A stretch of DNA of 64,000 nt, from contig DDFH01000008.1 in NCBI GenBank assembly GCA_002337085.1, positions 1-64,000 on the forward strand, read 5' to 3'. This document shows positions 1-8,927 of the stretch, piece after piece. Made by a program: the position numbers and the translations under genes. The DNA is from Hyphomonadaceae bacterium UBA1933. GTDB lineage: Bacteria > Pseudomonadota > Alphaproteobacteria > Caulobacterales > Aquidulcibacteraceae. Numbering within the stretch: position 1 is the first letter of the stretch; each line of letters starts with the position of its first letter. The notes beneath the pieces are model-generated. The model was not told where the DNA came from and ran no database searches. It saw only the letters and a program-made list of their open reading frames with translations.

Positions 1-13
1 CCCTATTCTCTAA

Positions 14-89
14 TGGTGGGTGGTGAGGGGTTCGAACCCCCGACCCTCTCGGTGTAAACGAGATGCTCTTCCAGCTGAGCTAACCACCC
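14..89 (-). tRNA. tRNA-Val (anticodon TAC)
   Basis: The minus strand folds as a complete 76-nt tRNA with an encoded CCA end. The acceptor arms are GGGTGGT and ACCACCC, the T arm is GGGGGTTCGAACCCC, and the anticodon stem TCTCG/CGAGA closes the loop TTTACAC, so the anticodon is TAC and it reads GUA (valine). It lies about 100 nt downstream of lon on the same strand, a common arrangement in alphaproteobacteria. Confidence 0.96.
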
Positions 90-188
90 GTCCCATTCAG
101 AGGTCGGCTTGTTACCTTACCGACAAAAAAAATAAAAGCCCCAATTTCAGTAAATAGCATAAAATTACAGCATTAGTTTACAGTTGAA

Positions 189-2591
189 CTAATGGCGCTT
201 TTCATCAATAATCCCATTATCAGCAGGAATTCTGGCTTGAAGGGCATGTTCAACATCATTTGCAGTCCATTCAATAGGGCTGAGTTTTTGTGTTAAAGCA
301 TGTGCCAAAACCTCATCGGCAGTCGATACAGGTATGATTTCAAGGCCAGATTTTACATTTGCAGGAATATCAGCAAGGTCTTTTTCATTGTCTTTAGGAA
401 TCAAAACAGTTTTTATACCTGCCCTTAATGCCGCCAATAGTTTTTCCTTTAGGCCTCCGATAGGTAAAACTTTACCACGAAGTGTAATTTCACCAGTCAT
501 AGCAACGGTTTTTGATACCGGAACATTAGTTAAAAGACTTACAATCGCTGTCATCATTGCAATACCAGCCGATGGACCATCTTTTGGTGTTGCCGCCTCT
601 GGTACGTGAACGTGAATATCAGTTTGATCGAAAATTGTTGGCTTTATACCAAATAAAGGCGCACGAGACTTCACAAATGAAGATGCAGCAGAAATTGATT
701 CTTTCATCACATCTTTCAAATTACCTGTAACCGTCATCCGACCTTTACCAAACATCTGAACCGCTTCGATAGTAAGAGTATCACCACCAACTTCAGTCCA
801 TGCTAGGCCGGTCACGGCCCCCACTTGGTCTTCCAATTCAACTTCACCAAAGCGATATTTGGTGACGCCTGCATATTTGGCAAGGTTTGCATCGTTTACA
901 ATTAGTTTATCGTACTTCTTCTGGCTAATTTCGCGAATGGCTTTACGAGCTATATTTGCAACTTCACGTTCAAGCGAACGAACACCAGCTTCACGGGTAT
1001 AGCTTCGAATCAATTCAATTATTGCAGAGTCAGCAATCTCTAATTCGCCAGCTTTTACACCATGCTCTTCAAAAATTTTCGGCATTAAGTGACGTTTAGT
1101 GATTTCAAGCTTTTCCTCTTCGGTATATCCGGGGATGCGTATGATTTCCATACGATCAAGCAAGGCCTGATGAATATTCAAAGAGTTTGCAGTTGTAATA
1201 AACATTACATTCGACAAATCATAATCAAGTTCTAAATAATGGTCATTAAATGTATTGTTTTGTTCTGGATCTAAAACTTCAAGCAAAGCAGATGCAGGGT
1301 CGCCACGGAAATCGGCGCCCATTTTATCAATCTCATCCAATAAGAATAATGGATTATTTGATTTAATCTTTTTCAAAGACTGAATAACGCGACCAGGCAT
1401 AGAACCTATATAAGTTCTGCGATGACCTCTGATTTCAGCCTCATCACGCACGCCACCAAGCGCAACACGAACAAAGTCACGCCCAGTAGCTTTTGCAATT
1501 GAACGCCCTAAAGAAGTTTTACCAACCCCAGGTGGGCCAACAAGGCAAAGAATGGGGCCACGAATCTTATTCACACGACCTTGAACAGCGAGATATTCCA
1601 ATATCCGCTCTTTAACTTTCTCAAGACCATAATGATCGGCATTCAAAACTTCTTCAGCTTTGTTGATATCGTTTTTGACCTTTTTATAAGTACCCCAAGG
1701 CAAAGCAAGTAACCAATCAAGGTAGTTACGAACCACTGTTGATTCGGCACTCATTGGCGACATTTGTTTAAGCTTCTTAAGCTCACTAATCGCTTTTTGG
1801 CGCGCCTCTTTAGAAAGCTTTGTACGCTTTATTTTTGCTTCAAGCTCTTTGACTTCATCTTTGCCGTCATCGGCTTCGCCCAATTCGCGTTGAATAGCCT
1901 TCATTTGTTCATTAAGATAATATTCGCGTTGGCTTTTTTCCATTTGGCGGCGAACACGATTCTTAACCCTACGCTCGACTTGAAGTGCGCCGATTTCAGA
2001 TTCCATAAAGCTAAGGATTTTCTCCAAGCGCTTTCCAACATGGGTTGTCGCAAGGAGGTCTTGTTTTTCAGAAACTTTAATATTCAAATCTGCAGCAATA
2101 ATATCAGCAATGCTTGAAGGATTATTATTTTCTTGCAAACCAGCAGTTACTTCTTGCGGAATTTTACGGTTTAATTTTCCATAATTTTGGAATTGTTCCA
2201 TAACCGCTTTAGAAAGTACTTGTGTTTCTGCACTGTCTTTATCGCTATCTTCAAGCTCAACAATATTTGCAATAAAAATATCGTCTTCTTTTTCATATGA
2301 TTTAATTTTTACGCGTTTCTGCCCTTCAACAAGTACACGAACAGTACCATCAGGCAATTTTAATAATTGCAAAACATTGGCAATTGTACCAATATCGTAG
2401 ATATCATTAATCTGTGGGTCATCAACACCAGCATCTTTTTGCGCAGCAAGCACCACAATTTTATCATTTGCCATTGCCTCTTCTAGCGCGCGAACAGATT
2501 TTTCGCGTCCGACAAATAATGGCGAGACTCTCTGCGGAAATACAACGATATCACGCAATGGAAGTAATGGAAGTTTTTTCATTTCACTCAT
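189..2591 (-). CDS. lon: Lon ATP-dependent serine protease
   Basis: Cytoplasmic AAA+ protease that unfolds and degrades damaged and regulatory proteins. The 800 residues match the family length. An N-terminal substrate-binding domain (about 7-200) is followed by a coiled stretch, the ATPase module with Walker A GPPGVGKT at 352-359 and Walker B FLLDEID at 416-422, and the protease domain. The catalytic dyad is S674 in PKDGPSAG and K717 in GGLKEK; their spacing of 43 equals that of the E. coli pair. The start ATG has AAAGGTT upstream. It is last in the tig-clpP-clpX-lon series, separated from clpX by a terminator hairpin, so it probably has its own promoter, often heat-inducible in this family. 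Confidence 0.98.
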   Translation of the reverse strand: MSEMKKLPLLPLRDIVVFPQRVSPLFVGREKSVRALEEAMANDKIVVLAAQKDAGVDDPQINDIYDIGTIANVLQLLKLPDGTVRVLVEGQKRVKIKSYEKEDDIFIANIVELEDSDKDSAETQVLSKAVMEQFQNYGKLNRKIPQEVTAGLQENNNPSSIADIIAADLNIKVSEKQDLLATTHVGKRLEKILSFMESEIGALQVERRVKNRVRRQMEKSQREYYLNEQMKAIQRELGEADDGKDEVKELEAKIKRTKLSKEARQKAISELKKLKQMSPMSAESTVVRNYLDWLLALPWGTYKKVKNDINKAEEVLNADHYGLEKVKERILEYLAVQGRVNKIRGPILCLVGPPGVGKTSLGRSIAKATGRDFVRVALGGVRDEAEIRGHRRTYIGSMPGRVIQSLKKIKSNNPLFLLDEIDKMGADFRGDPASALLEVLDPEQNNTFNDHYLELDYDLSNVMFITTANSLNIHQALLDRMEIIRIPGYTEEEKLEITKRHLMPKIFEEHGVKAGELEIADSAIIELIRSYTREAGVRSLEREVANIARKAIREISQKKYDKLIVNDANLAKYAGVTKYRFGEVELEDQVGAVTGLAWTEVGGDTLTIEAVQMFGKGRMTVTGNLKDVMKESISAASSFVKSRAPLFGIKPTIFDQTDIHVHVPEAATPKDGPSAGIAMMTAIVSLLTNVPVSKTVAMTGEITLRGKVLPIGGLKEKLLAALRAGIKTVLIPKDNEKDLADIPANVKSGLEIIPVSTADEVLAHALTQKLSPIEWTANDVEHALQARIPADNGIIDEKRH

Positions 2592-2654
2592 AGTTTAACC
2601 TTTAGCACACAGTATGGAATTAATCGTTAAAAAACCCCACCAACTACGCAGAAA

Positions 2655-2706
2655 AGAAAATGGCGCTTGTCTATCCTTGTTTCAAGGGGACCAAGCGCCA
2701 TTTTTT
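2655..2706 (-). terminator. terminator after clpX
   Basis: An 11-bp stem (AATGGCGCTTG with CAAGCGCCATT) is followed on the minus strand by TTCTTTT. It lies between the clpX stop and the lon start and should separate the two transcripts. The plus strand also has a T run after the stem. Confidence 0.8.
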
Positions 2707-2726
2707 GTTATAAATCTGTAAAAATT

Positions 2727-3992
2727 TTAACTGGCTTTATTTGTATTTTCACGACGTTCAGAATAAATGAGCAATGGTTGCGCCCTACCCTCAACAACTT
2801 CGACATTGATAACAACTTCTTCAACGCCTTCAAAAGAAGGTAAGTCAAACATTGTATCAAGAAGAATGCTTTCTAGAATTGAGCGAAGGCCACGCGCGCC
2901 AGTTTTACGTGCAATAGCTTTTGAAGCAACGGCATGCAAAGCCTCATCAGTGAAAGTTAGCTTGCAATTTTCCATATCAAACAAACGTTGATACTGTTTA
3001 ACCAATGCGTTCTTTGGCTCAGTAAGAATTGTAACCAATGCAGGTTCATCTAAATCTTCCAATGTAGCAAAAACTGGCATACGACCAACAAACTCAGGGA
3101 TAAGGCCGAATTTCAACAAATCTTCTGGTTCAAGATCTTTTAGCAAGTCACCAGTCCGGCGGTCATCAGGGTCGCGAACATCGGCACCAAAACCAATACC
3201 CGCACCTTTACCACGGCGCGAAATAATTTGCTCAAGACCAGGGAAGGCACCACCAGCAATGAAAAGAATATTTGTTGTGTCAACTTGCAAAAATTCTTGT
3301 TGTGGGTGCTTACGGCCACCTTGTGGTGGAACCGATGCAACAGTACCTTCCATCAATTTCAAAAGTGCTTGTTGAACACCTTCACCAGAAACATCGCGGG
3401 TAATTGAAGGGTTATCAGATTTACGAGAAATTTTATCAATCTCATCGATATAAACAATCCCACGCTGCGCACGTTCAACATTATAATCAGAAGATTGCAA
3501 TAGTTTCAAAATGATATTTTCAACATCTTCACCAACATAGCCAGCCTCGGTTAATGTTGTGGCATCTGCCATTGTGAAAGGAACGTCAATAATTCTTGCC
3601 AATGTTTGCGCCAAAAGGGTTTTACCGCAACCAGTTGGCCCAATTAGCAAAATATTTGATTTAGCCAATTCAACATCATTATTTTTCTGCGCATGCGCAA
3701 GACGTTTATAGTGGTTATGAACAGCAACAGAAAGAACACGCTTTGCCTTTGACTGACCAATTACATAATCATCAAGAACATCTTTAATTTCCTGAGGTGA
3801 CGGTACACCTTCTTTAGATTTAACAAATTGTGTTTTATTTTCTTCACGGATAATATCCATGCACAATTCAACACATTCGTCACAGATGAATACAGTTGGT
3901 CCAGCAATTAGCTTGCGGACTTCATGTTGGCTTTTCCCACAGAAACTGCAATAAAGCGTGTTTTTTGTATCACCACTTGCGGCTTTTGTCAT
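2727..3992 (-). CDS. clpX: ClpX, ATPase subunit of ClpXP
   Basis: Unfoldase that recognises tagged substrates and threads them into ClpP; in alphaproteobacteria ClpXP drives cell-cycle proteolysis. The 421 residues show an N-terminal zinc-binding domain with C15, C18, C37 and C40, Walker A GPTGCGKT at 118-125, and Walker B in IVYIDEIDKI. The RRGKGAGIGFGA segment matches the substrate-engaging RKH/pore-loop region of the family. The ATG follows a strong GGAGAGAG ribosome binding site. It sits directly downstream of clpP on the same strand, with about 105 nt between them, so the two may be co-expressed. Confidence 0.98.
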   Translation of the reverse strand: MTKAASGDTKNTLYCSFCGKSQHEVRKLIAGPTVFICDECVELCMDIIREENKTQFVKSKEGVPSPQEIKDVLDDYVIGQSKAKRVLSVAVHNHYKRLAHAQKNNDVELAKSNILLIGPTGCGKTLLAQTLARIIDVPFTMADATTLTEAGYVGEDVENIILKLLQSSDYNVERAQRGIVYIDEIDKISRKSDNPSITRDVSGEGVQQALLKLMEGTVASVPPQGGRKHPQQEFLQVDTTNILFIAGGAFPGLEQIISRRGKGAGIGFGADVRDPDDRRTGDLLKDLEPEDLLKFGLIPEFVGRMPVFATLEDLDEPALVTILTEPKNALVKQYQRLFDMENCKLTFTDEALHAVASKAIARKTGARGLRSILESILLDTMFDLPSFEGVEEVVINVEVVEGRAQPLLIYSERRENTNKAS

Positions 3993-4097
3993 TCACTCTC
4001 TCCGACCAGAGACTTCTCCGGATAGTCTGACCCCAACTTATGTAGGAGTCAATGTTATTTATTGATGCCTTTTGATACACCCAATACTGATTAATCG

Positions 4098-4757
4098 TTA
4101 CACAGCATCTTCCGTGCCAACAGCACGTTTTTCAAGCACATTATCAATTAAACCAAATTCTTTTGCTTCAGCCGCAGTCATAAAATGGTCGCGATCAAGC
4201 GTTTTTTCAATCAAATCATATGATTGACCAGTATGTTTTACATAAATTTCGTTTAAACGTTTTTTGGTTGCCAACATATCTTCAGCGTGACGCTCAATAT
4301 CAGAAGCAGGGCCACGGAAGCCGCCAGATGGTTGATGAACCATCACACGCGAATTTGGTGTAGCAGCACGAAGACCTTTTTCACCAGCAGCCAAAAGCAA
4401 AGAACCCATTGAACACGCCTGCCCCATTACAAGTGTTGCAATCGGCGAACGAATATACTGCATTGTATCATAAATAGCCAAACCAGATGTAACAACACCA
4501 CCAGGGCTATTAATATACATTGAAATTTCTTTCTTAGGATTTTCAGATTCCAAGAACAATAATTGCGCGCAAATCAACGACGCCATACCATCCTCAACCG
4601 GACCTGAAACAAATACGATACGCTCACGTAAAAGACGTGAGAAAATATCAAAAGCACGCTCACCACGTGAGGATTGCTCAACAACCATAGGAACAAGATT
4701 GTCAGTATGGTCATATCCAGAGCTTAAAAGCGGATGGCGTAAAAATTCGTTAAACAT
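4098..4757 (-). CDS. clpP: ClpP, proteolytic subunit of Clp protease
   Basis: Tetradecameric serine peptidase that works with ClpX and, if present, ClpA. From the ATG at 4757 the protein is 219 residues, with S116 in MGQACSMGS, H141 in RVMVHQPSGG and D190 in DRDHF as the catalytic triad. The open frame runs four codons further to a TTG, but GAGG lies seven bases before the ATG, so the ATG is preferred. About 14 N-terminal residues precede the conserved core and are probably removed autocatalytically as in E. coli. Its neighbours tig and clpX are functional partners in protein quality control. Confidence 0.97.
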   Translation of the reverse strand: MFNEFLRHPLLSSGYDHTDNLVPMVVEQSSRGERAFDIFSRLLRERIVFVSGPVEDGMASLICAQLLFLESENPKKEISMYINSPGGVVTSGLAIYDTMQYIRSPIATLVMGQACSMGSLLLAAGEKGLRAATPNSRVMVHQPSGGFRGPASDIERHAEDMLATKKRLNEIYVKHTGQSYDLIEKTLDRDHFMTAAEAKEFGLIDNVLEKRAVGTEDAV

Positions 4758-4897
4758 ATAAAACCTCAAACAGAGCGTTAAACTCAGGCAGATTATCTAA
4801 AAACGGCTTATTTAAGACCTGACACCCTAAATAATTTATGAATCTTGTCATGATATTTGCGCATTAAATGCAAAAATTCAATGTTAAACCTGTGGAA

Positions 4898-4931
4898 AAA
4901 AAAGCCGGCATGTGGTCATGCCGGCTTTTTT
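4898..4931 (-). terminator. terminator after tig
   Basis: A perfect 9-bp GC-rich stem, GCCGGCATG and CATGCCGGC, has a TGGT loop and is flanked by A and T runs on both sides. It lies just past the tig stop codon and ends the trigger factor transcript before clpP. Confidence 0.92.
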
Positions 4932-4956
4932 GATAAGAAATACTCGTTTTAAACGA

Positions 4957-6456
4957 TTATTCTTTTGCTTTGGCAGCTTTTTTAGCAGGCGCTTTTTTTG
5001 GCTTTTCTTCAGAAGCAACTTCGTCATTCGCTTTAGCAGCCTTTTTAGGCTTTTCTTCGCTGGCTTCTTCTTTTTTCGCCTTAGGAGCCGCTTTTTTAGC
5101 TTTAGCAGGTTTTTCTTCTGCTTTTGGCTCTTCATCTTCTGCTTCTAATTCTTCACGAGTTACTTTAACGTCTTCAACTTTTGCTTTTGAAAGAACGTAA
5201 TCAACAACTTTTTCTTCATAGAGTGGTGCACGAAGTTGCGCCATCATATTCGGATTTTTTTGGAAGAATTCAAGAACTTGACGTTCTTGACCAGGGTAAC
5301 GAGAGGCTTCGCGGAATAAAGCACCTTGAAGTTCTTGATCGGTAATTTGAACTTCGCCAACGCGACCGATTTCAGCCAAAACAAGGCCAAGACGAACACG
5401 ACGTTCTGCAATTACTTTATATTCACCTTTAAGCTCGTCTTCAGTTTTGCCTTCATCATCTGGGTCAACATTGCCTTGCGCTTTATCGGCCTGAACTTGC
5501 TGCCAAATAGCATCAAATTCAGCTTCAACCATTTTTGGCGGCAATTCAAATGAATGTGAACTATCCAAAGCATCAAGCAATGAACGTTTTGCTTTAGTAC
5601 GAGAAAGTGAAGCAAACTGACGTTCGATATCTGCTTTTACAGCATCTTTCAAAGAATCAAGAGTTTCAAGACCAACAGTTTTTGCAAGCTCATCATCGAT
5701 TTTGCTTTCTTTTGGCGCTTTAACTTCTTTAACTTTAATATCAAAAGTAGCTGGCTTACCTGCAAGCTCGGCAACACCGTAATCAGCTGGGAAAGTTACG
5801 TTAATAACAGTTTCGTCATCAGCTTTAACGCCAACAAGTGCTTCTTCAAAACCTGGAATGAAAGTGTTTGAACCAAGAACCACTTGTGCATCATTAGCTG
5901 CACCACCTTGGAATTCAACGCCATCAATTTTACCAAGGAAGTCACAAATAACTGCATCGCCATTTTTTGCTTTACCAGTTTTGGTTTCATATGCTTTTGA
6001 GTTTGCGGCAATCTCTTCAAGCGCTTTTGTAACTTCTTCTTCAGTTGCTTCAGTAACTGGACGAGTGATTGAAAGTGTTGCAACTTCAACAACTTCAAAC
6101 TCTGGCAAAATGTCCATAGAAACATCAAATACCAATGCCTCTTTACCATCGAGGATAGCATCAACATTATCAACATTGCCAACTTCTGGGTTTGAAGCAG
6201 GGCGAACATTGTTATCATTAACCGCTTGATCGATACCTTTTTGAACCAATTCATTCAAAAGGTCACCCATGATGCCTTTACCATAAAGACGTTTAACGTG
6301 CGCAGTTGGCACTTTACCCTTACGGAAGCCTTTTAGGTTTAGAGTTGGTGCAATTTCTTTGATTTTCGCATCCAACGCAACATTCAATTCGGCAACTTCA
6401 ACAGTGATATTATAAACAACGGACAAACCGTCTTTTGATTTCTCAGTAATTTTCAT
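4957..6456 (-). CDS. tig: Trigger factor, ribosome-associated chaperone
   Basis: Peptidyl-prolyl isomerase and chaperone that docks at the ribosome exit tunnel. The N-terminal ribosome-binding domain carries the signature GFRKGKVP near residue 44, followed by an FKBP-type domain (about 160-245, GDAVICDFLGKIDG) and the helical C-terminal chaperone domain. At 499 residues it is longer than the usual 430-450. The excess is a Lys/Ala/Glu tail of about 60 residues with EEKPKKA repeated twice. The ATG has GGAAGAAAAG upstream. Low-complexity C-terminal tails are known in other alphaproteobacterial trigger factors, so I regard this as real coding sequence. Confidence 0.97.
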   Translation of the reverse strand: MKITEKSKDGLSVVYNITVEVAELNVALDAKIKEIAPTLNLKGFRKGKVPTAHVKRLYGKGIMGDLLNELVQKGIDQAVNDNNVRPASNPEVGNVDNVDAILDGKEALVFDVSMDILPEFEVVEVATLSITRPVTEATEEEVTKALEEIAANSKAYETKTGKAKNGDAVICDFLGKIDGVEFQGGAANDAQVVLGSNTFIPGFEEALVGVKADDETVINVTFPADYGVAELAGKPATFDIKVKEVKAPKESKIDDELAKTVGLETLDSLKDAVKADIERQFASLSRTKAKRSLLDALDSSHSFELPPKMVEAEFDAIWQQVQADKAQGNVDPDDEGKTEDELKGEYKVIAERRVRLGLVLAEIGRVGEVQITDQELQGALFREASRYPGQERQVLEFFQKNPNMMAQLRAPLYEEKVVDYVLSKAKVEDVKVTREELEAEDEEPKAEEKPAKAKKAAPKAKKEEASEEKPKKAAKANDEVASEEKPKKAPAKKAAKAKE

Positions 6457-6641
6457 CTTTTCTTCCTGCGATTGCAGCTTATTTAAACTTAGCTAACCCG
6501 CCGATTTATAGGGAAAACCAGACAGAATCCGCCATAAGCAAAACTCGAATGCGCGCCTATGCCACTAAATTGTTAATTAGTCCAGATTCTGTTATGCTTT
6601 TACGCAGTTAAGAAACAAAACATATTTGGGCAGGAAATTGG

Positions 6642-7037
6642 ATGATCTCACAAATTTTATTTGTCGTGGGCGCGGCCTCGGCGGTGATTGCCTTTGGATT
6701 TATGCTTGGTCTTTCGCAAAATATTTCAATTAATAATGAATTGGCCAAACAAGCTGCATATAATTATGATTCAAATTTGAAGTTTGATGAAATAATCATC
6801 TCCGACAACAAAACAGCGGCACTAGCCATTTCGAATAAAGGTATTTTATTATTTAAAACTGTGGGAAACCGCATTGCAGTTAGAATTATCAACAAGGATA
6901 ATATTATAAAACACGGTAATTCAATACTATTTTTGTTAAATGATATTGGATTTCCTGATTTCAAAACCCAATTTGATATTAATAATATTGAAGATTTTTT
7001 TGACATAACGACTACAAAAGGGATGCAAAATGCTTGA
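6642..7037 (+). CDS. small single-span membrane protein, unknown function
   Basis: A 131-residue protein with one N-terminal hydrophobic segment (about 4-24) and a hydrophilic remainder (FDEIIISDNKTAALAISN, then LLFKTVGNRIAVRII) that reads like a small beta-rich domain. I do not recognise a named family. The stop overlaps the start of the next gene by 8 nt, so the two are probably translationally coupled, which links it to the downstream lipid hydroxylase. It is divergent from tig with 185 nt between the starts. Its base composition is AT-rich like its neighbours. A membrane-anchored accessory to the hydroxylase is a guess from context only. Confidence 0.75.
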   Translation: MISQILFVVGAASAVIAFGFMLGLSQNISINNELAKQAAYNYDSNLKFDEIIISDNKTAALAISNKGILLFKTVGNRIAVRIINKDNIIKHGNSILFLLNDIGFPDFKTQFDINNIEDFFDITTTKGMQNA

Positions 7038-7929
7038 TTATGTGCCTCTTAACCTTCCCTCACCTGTTGTTTGGGCAACGCCGTTTTTTGGTTTTCTTGT
7101 TATTGCCGAAATGCTTTATGCCAAATTTGGTAAAACTAAAGCTGCAAACTATGAAGCAAAAGATAGCTTTGCCAGCCTTATGATGGGCGTTGGCAATCAA
7201 ATTGTTGGCTTTGTTACTGCATCAATATTTTTTGCGATTAGTGTTACTGCATACCAACATAGGATTTTTGATATAGGCACAAATCCGATTATATTCGTTG
7301 CCTGCTTCTTCTTAGAGGATTTATCGTTTTATTGGTTTCACAGAATATCGCATGAAAGCCGATATTTCTGGGCAAGCCATATAATCCATCACTCATCGCA
7401 ATATTATAATTTATCAACCGCTTTGCGACAAACATGGACCGGCACATTATCAGGAGGTTTCATATTTTGGCTGCCATTGGCATTTCTTGGCTTTCATCCG
7501 GCGATGATTGGCTTTTTTTCTGGTCTAAGTTTGGTTTATCAATTCTGGATTCATACAGAAACAATTGATAAAATGCCAAAATGGTTCGAGGCAATTTTTA
7601 ACACCCCAAGCCATCACCGCGTACATCATGCGGTTAATCCCCAATATCTTGATGCAAATTATGGTGGAGTTCTTATTATTTGGGATAGATTGTTCGGAAC
7701 CTTTGTTCCAGAATGTAAAGAAGACAAGCCAAAATACGGCGTTGTTACCAATATTGCCACCTTTAACCCATTCCGAATTGCATTCCATGAATGGTTCGGA
7801 ATTTTTAAAGATATCACATCAGCTAAACCAAAACACATTTTCGGATACTTATTTGGCCCACCAGGTTGGTCCCACGACGGCAGCAGGAAAACAAGTAAGA
7901 TTATCAAGGCGGAAAATAAAAAAGCCTGA
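7030..7929 (+). CDS. Fatty acid hydroxylase / sterol desaturase superfamily protein
   Basis: Integral membrane di-iron oxygenase of the fatty acid hydroxylase family. Three histidine clusters that would hold the iron pair are visible: HRISH, HIIHH and HHRVHH, spread over the central and C-terminal parts. There are about four hydrophobic segments in 299 residues. The substrate cannot be read from the sequence; bacterial members act on fatty acyl chains, sterols, carotenoids or ether lipids. The gene overlaps the small membrane protein upstream and is followed at once by a terminator, so this is a two-gene unit. The assignment to the superfamily is firm, the reaction is not. Confidence 0.9.
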   Translation: MLDYVPLNLPSPVVWATPFFGFLVIAEMLYAKFGKTKAANYEAKDSFASLMMGVGNQIVGFVTASIFFAISVTAYQHRIFDIGTNPIIFVACFFLEDLSFYWFHRISHESRYFWASHIIHHSSQYYNLSTALRQTWTGTLSGGFIFWLPLAFLGFHPAMIGFFSGLSLVYQFWIHTETIDKMPKWFEAIFNTPSHHRVHHAVNPQYLDANYGGVLIIWDRLFGTFVPECKEDKPKYGVVTNIATFNPFRIAFHEWFGIFKDITSAKPKHIFGYLFGPPGWSHDGSRKTSKIIKAENKKA

Positions 7930-7949
7930 ACTATGTTCAGGCTTTTATT
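7920..7949 (+). terminator. terminator after the hydroxylase gene
   Basis: Stem AGCCTGAAC / GTTCAGGCT with a 3-nt loop, followed by TTTTATTT. It overlaps the stop codon of the hydroxylase gene and could also act on the opposite strand after tRNA-Leu. Confidence 0.88.
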
Positions 7950-7955
7950 TACTTA

Positions 7956-8040
7956 TGGTGCGGACGGAGAGAGTCGAACTCTCACGCCTCTCGGCGCTGG
8001 AACCTAAATCCAGTGCGTCTACCAGTTTCGCCACGTCCGC
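7956..8040 (-). tRNA. tRNA-Leu (anticodon TAG)
   Basis: An 85-nt class II tRNA with an encoded CCA end. The acceptor arms are GCGGACG and CGTCCGC, the anticodon stem CTGGA/TCCAG closes the loop TTTAGGT (anticodon TAG, reading CUA), the long variable arm is CGCCGAGAGGCG, and the T arm is GAGAGTTCGACTCTC. It stands alone, convergent with the hydroxylase gene. Confidence 0.96.
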
Positions 8041-8110
8041 ACTACATAAGTGGCGGGTTTATTCCTAAAAAATGCGCCAAAGGTCAATCATGAATTTCAG
8101 GTTTTACTGC

Positions 8111-8902
8111 TTAAACTTTCAAAGCCTTTATAAATTCGTATGCAATTAGGCTGCAAGAGCCCAAATCCGCATTTTCCCACGCCATAATTAAATTGCGATC
8201 TTTGGCAACAATGAAGGGAATCTCCCCCCCTATCGCAGCGGTTTTTAATGCCGGCATCAATTTATCAGCCAAAATTTGTGCATGATCACGTGACGTCAAA
8301 TTATTAAAAGACCATGCTTCGCACCCCATTTCAGGCGGTAATGTTACAGGAACTAGTTTTTTATCAGTAGGCAAACCATAAACCCAAAAACGTCCGCGAG
8401 CATTAAATAGCACCATTGTTTTAAACGGTTCTTTCACCCTAATCACGCAATATTTATATGGGGATGATTGCAGCAATACAATCGGGCAATCTAAAAATTT
8501 TCCAGAAATGCAATCTTCATATTCTCGCATGTCCTTCTGTATTAATGAAACATTTTCGATTTCATCAAAAGCCGCCATAATAGCCGCTTTTGCAATTGTT
8601 CCACGTGTTTGTTTTTCAGGTATTTGATTTGTATTTTCTTCTTTTGAAATATCCAAAAGTAATTTTATCGCCAACCAAACCCCAAATATTAGAACAAAAA
8701 ATGGAATTATTGAAAAAATAGTTTGAAAAATGCCTGGCAACCGATACGCAATTGGCGCAAACAATGCCATCAAAACAAATCCCAAAACTACCAACGCTGC
8801 AGAAAGCGATAATCTTTGACCATTACCGCCCATACGCTCTTTGGCAGCAGTAAACGCAAATTTCAATTTTTGTATGGTTTGTTGACTAAATGGATTGCGC
8901 AT
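8111..8902 (-). CDS. membrane protein with two N-terminal helices, unknown function
   Basis: A 263-residue protein from the ATG at 8902; the open frame extends two codons to a TTG. Two hydrophobic helices (about 35-55 and 60-82) form a hairpin anchor and a soluble domain of about 170 residues follows, with the segments VIRVKEPFKTMVLFNARGRFW and LTSRDHAQILADKLMPAL. The layout recalls DUF3137-type proteins, but I cannot confirm a family. It starts about 25 nt after the mfd stop on the same strand, so it may be transcribed with mfd. No catalytic motif is evident. Confidence 0.75.
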   Translation of the reverse strand: MRNPFSQQTIQKLKFAFTAAKERMGGNGQRLSLSAALVVLGFVLMALFAPIAYRLPGIFQTIFSIIPFFVLIFGVWLAIKLLLDISKEENTNQIPEKQTRGTIAKAAIMAAFDEIENVSLIQKDMREYEDCISGKFLDCPIVLLQSSPYKYCVIRVKEPFKTMVLFNARGRFWVYGLPTDKKLVPVTLPPEMGCEAWSFNNLTSRDHAQILADKLMPALKTAAIGGEIPFIVAKDRNLIMAWENADLGSCSLIAYEFIKALKV

Positions 8903-8927
8903 ATTCAATACTTATCATGACTCGCGC

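Noticed and set aside
92..130. terminator between lon and tRNA-Val
   Set aside because: The TCGG/CCGA stem has its homopolymer run on the wrong side for minus-strand transcription, so it would not terminate lon.
5796..6254. open frame of 152 codons inside tig
   Set aside because: It is a shadow of tig in another frame, with Leu/Lys/Met-skewed composition and no family resemblance.
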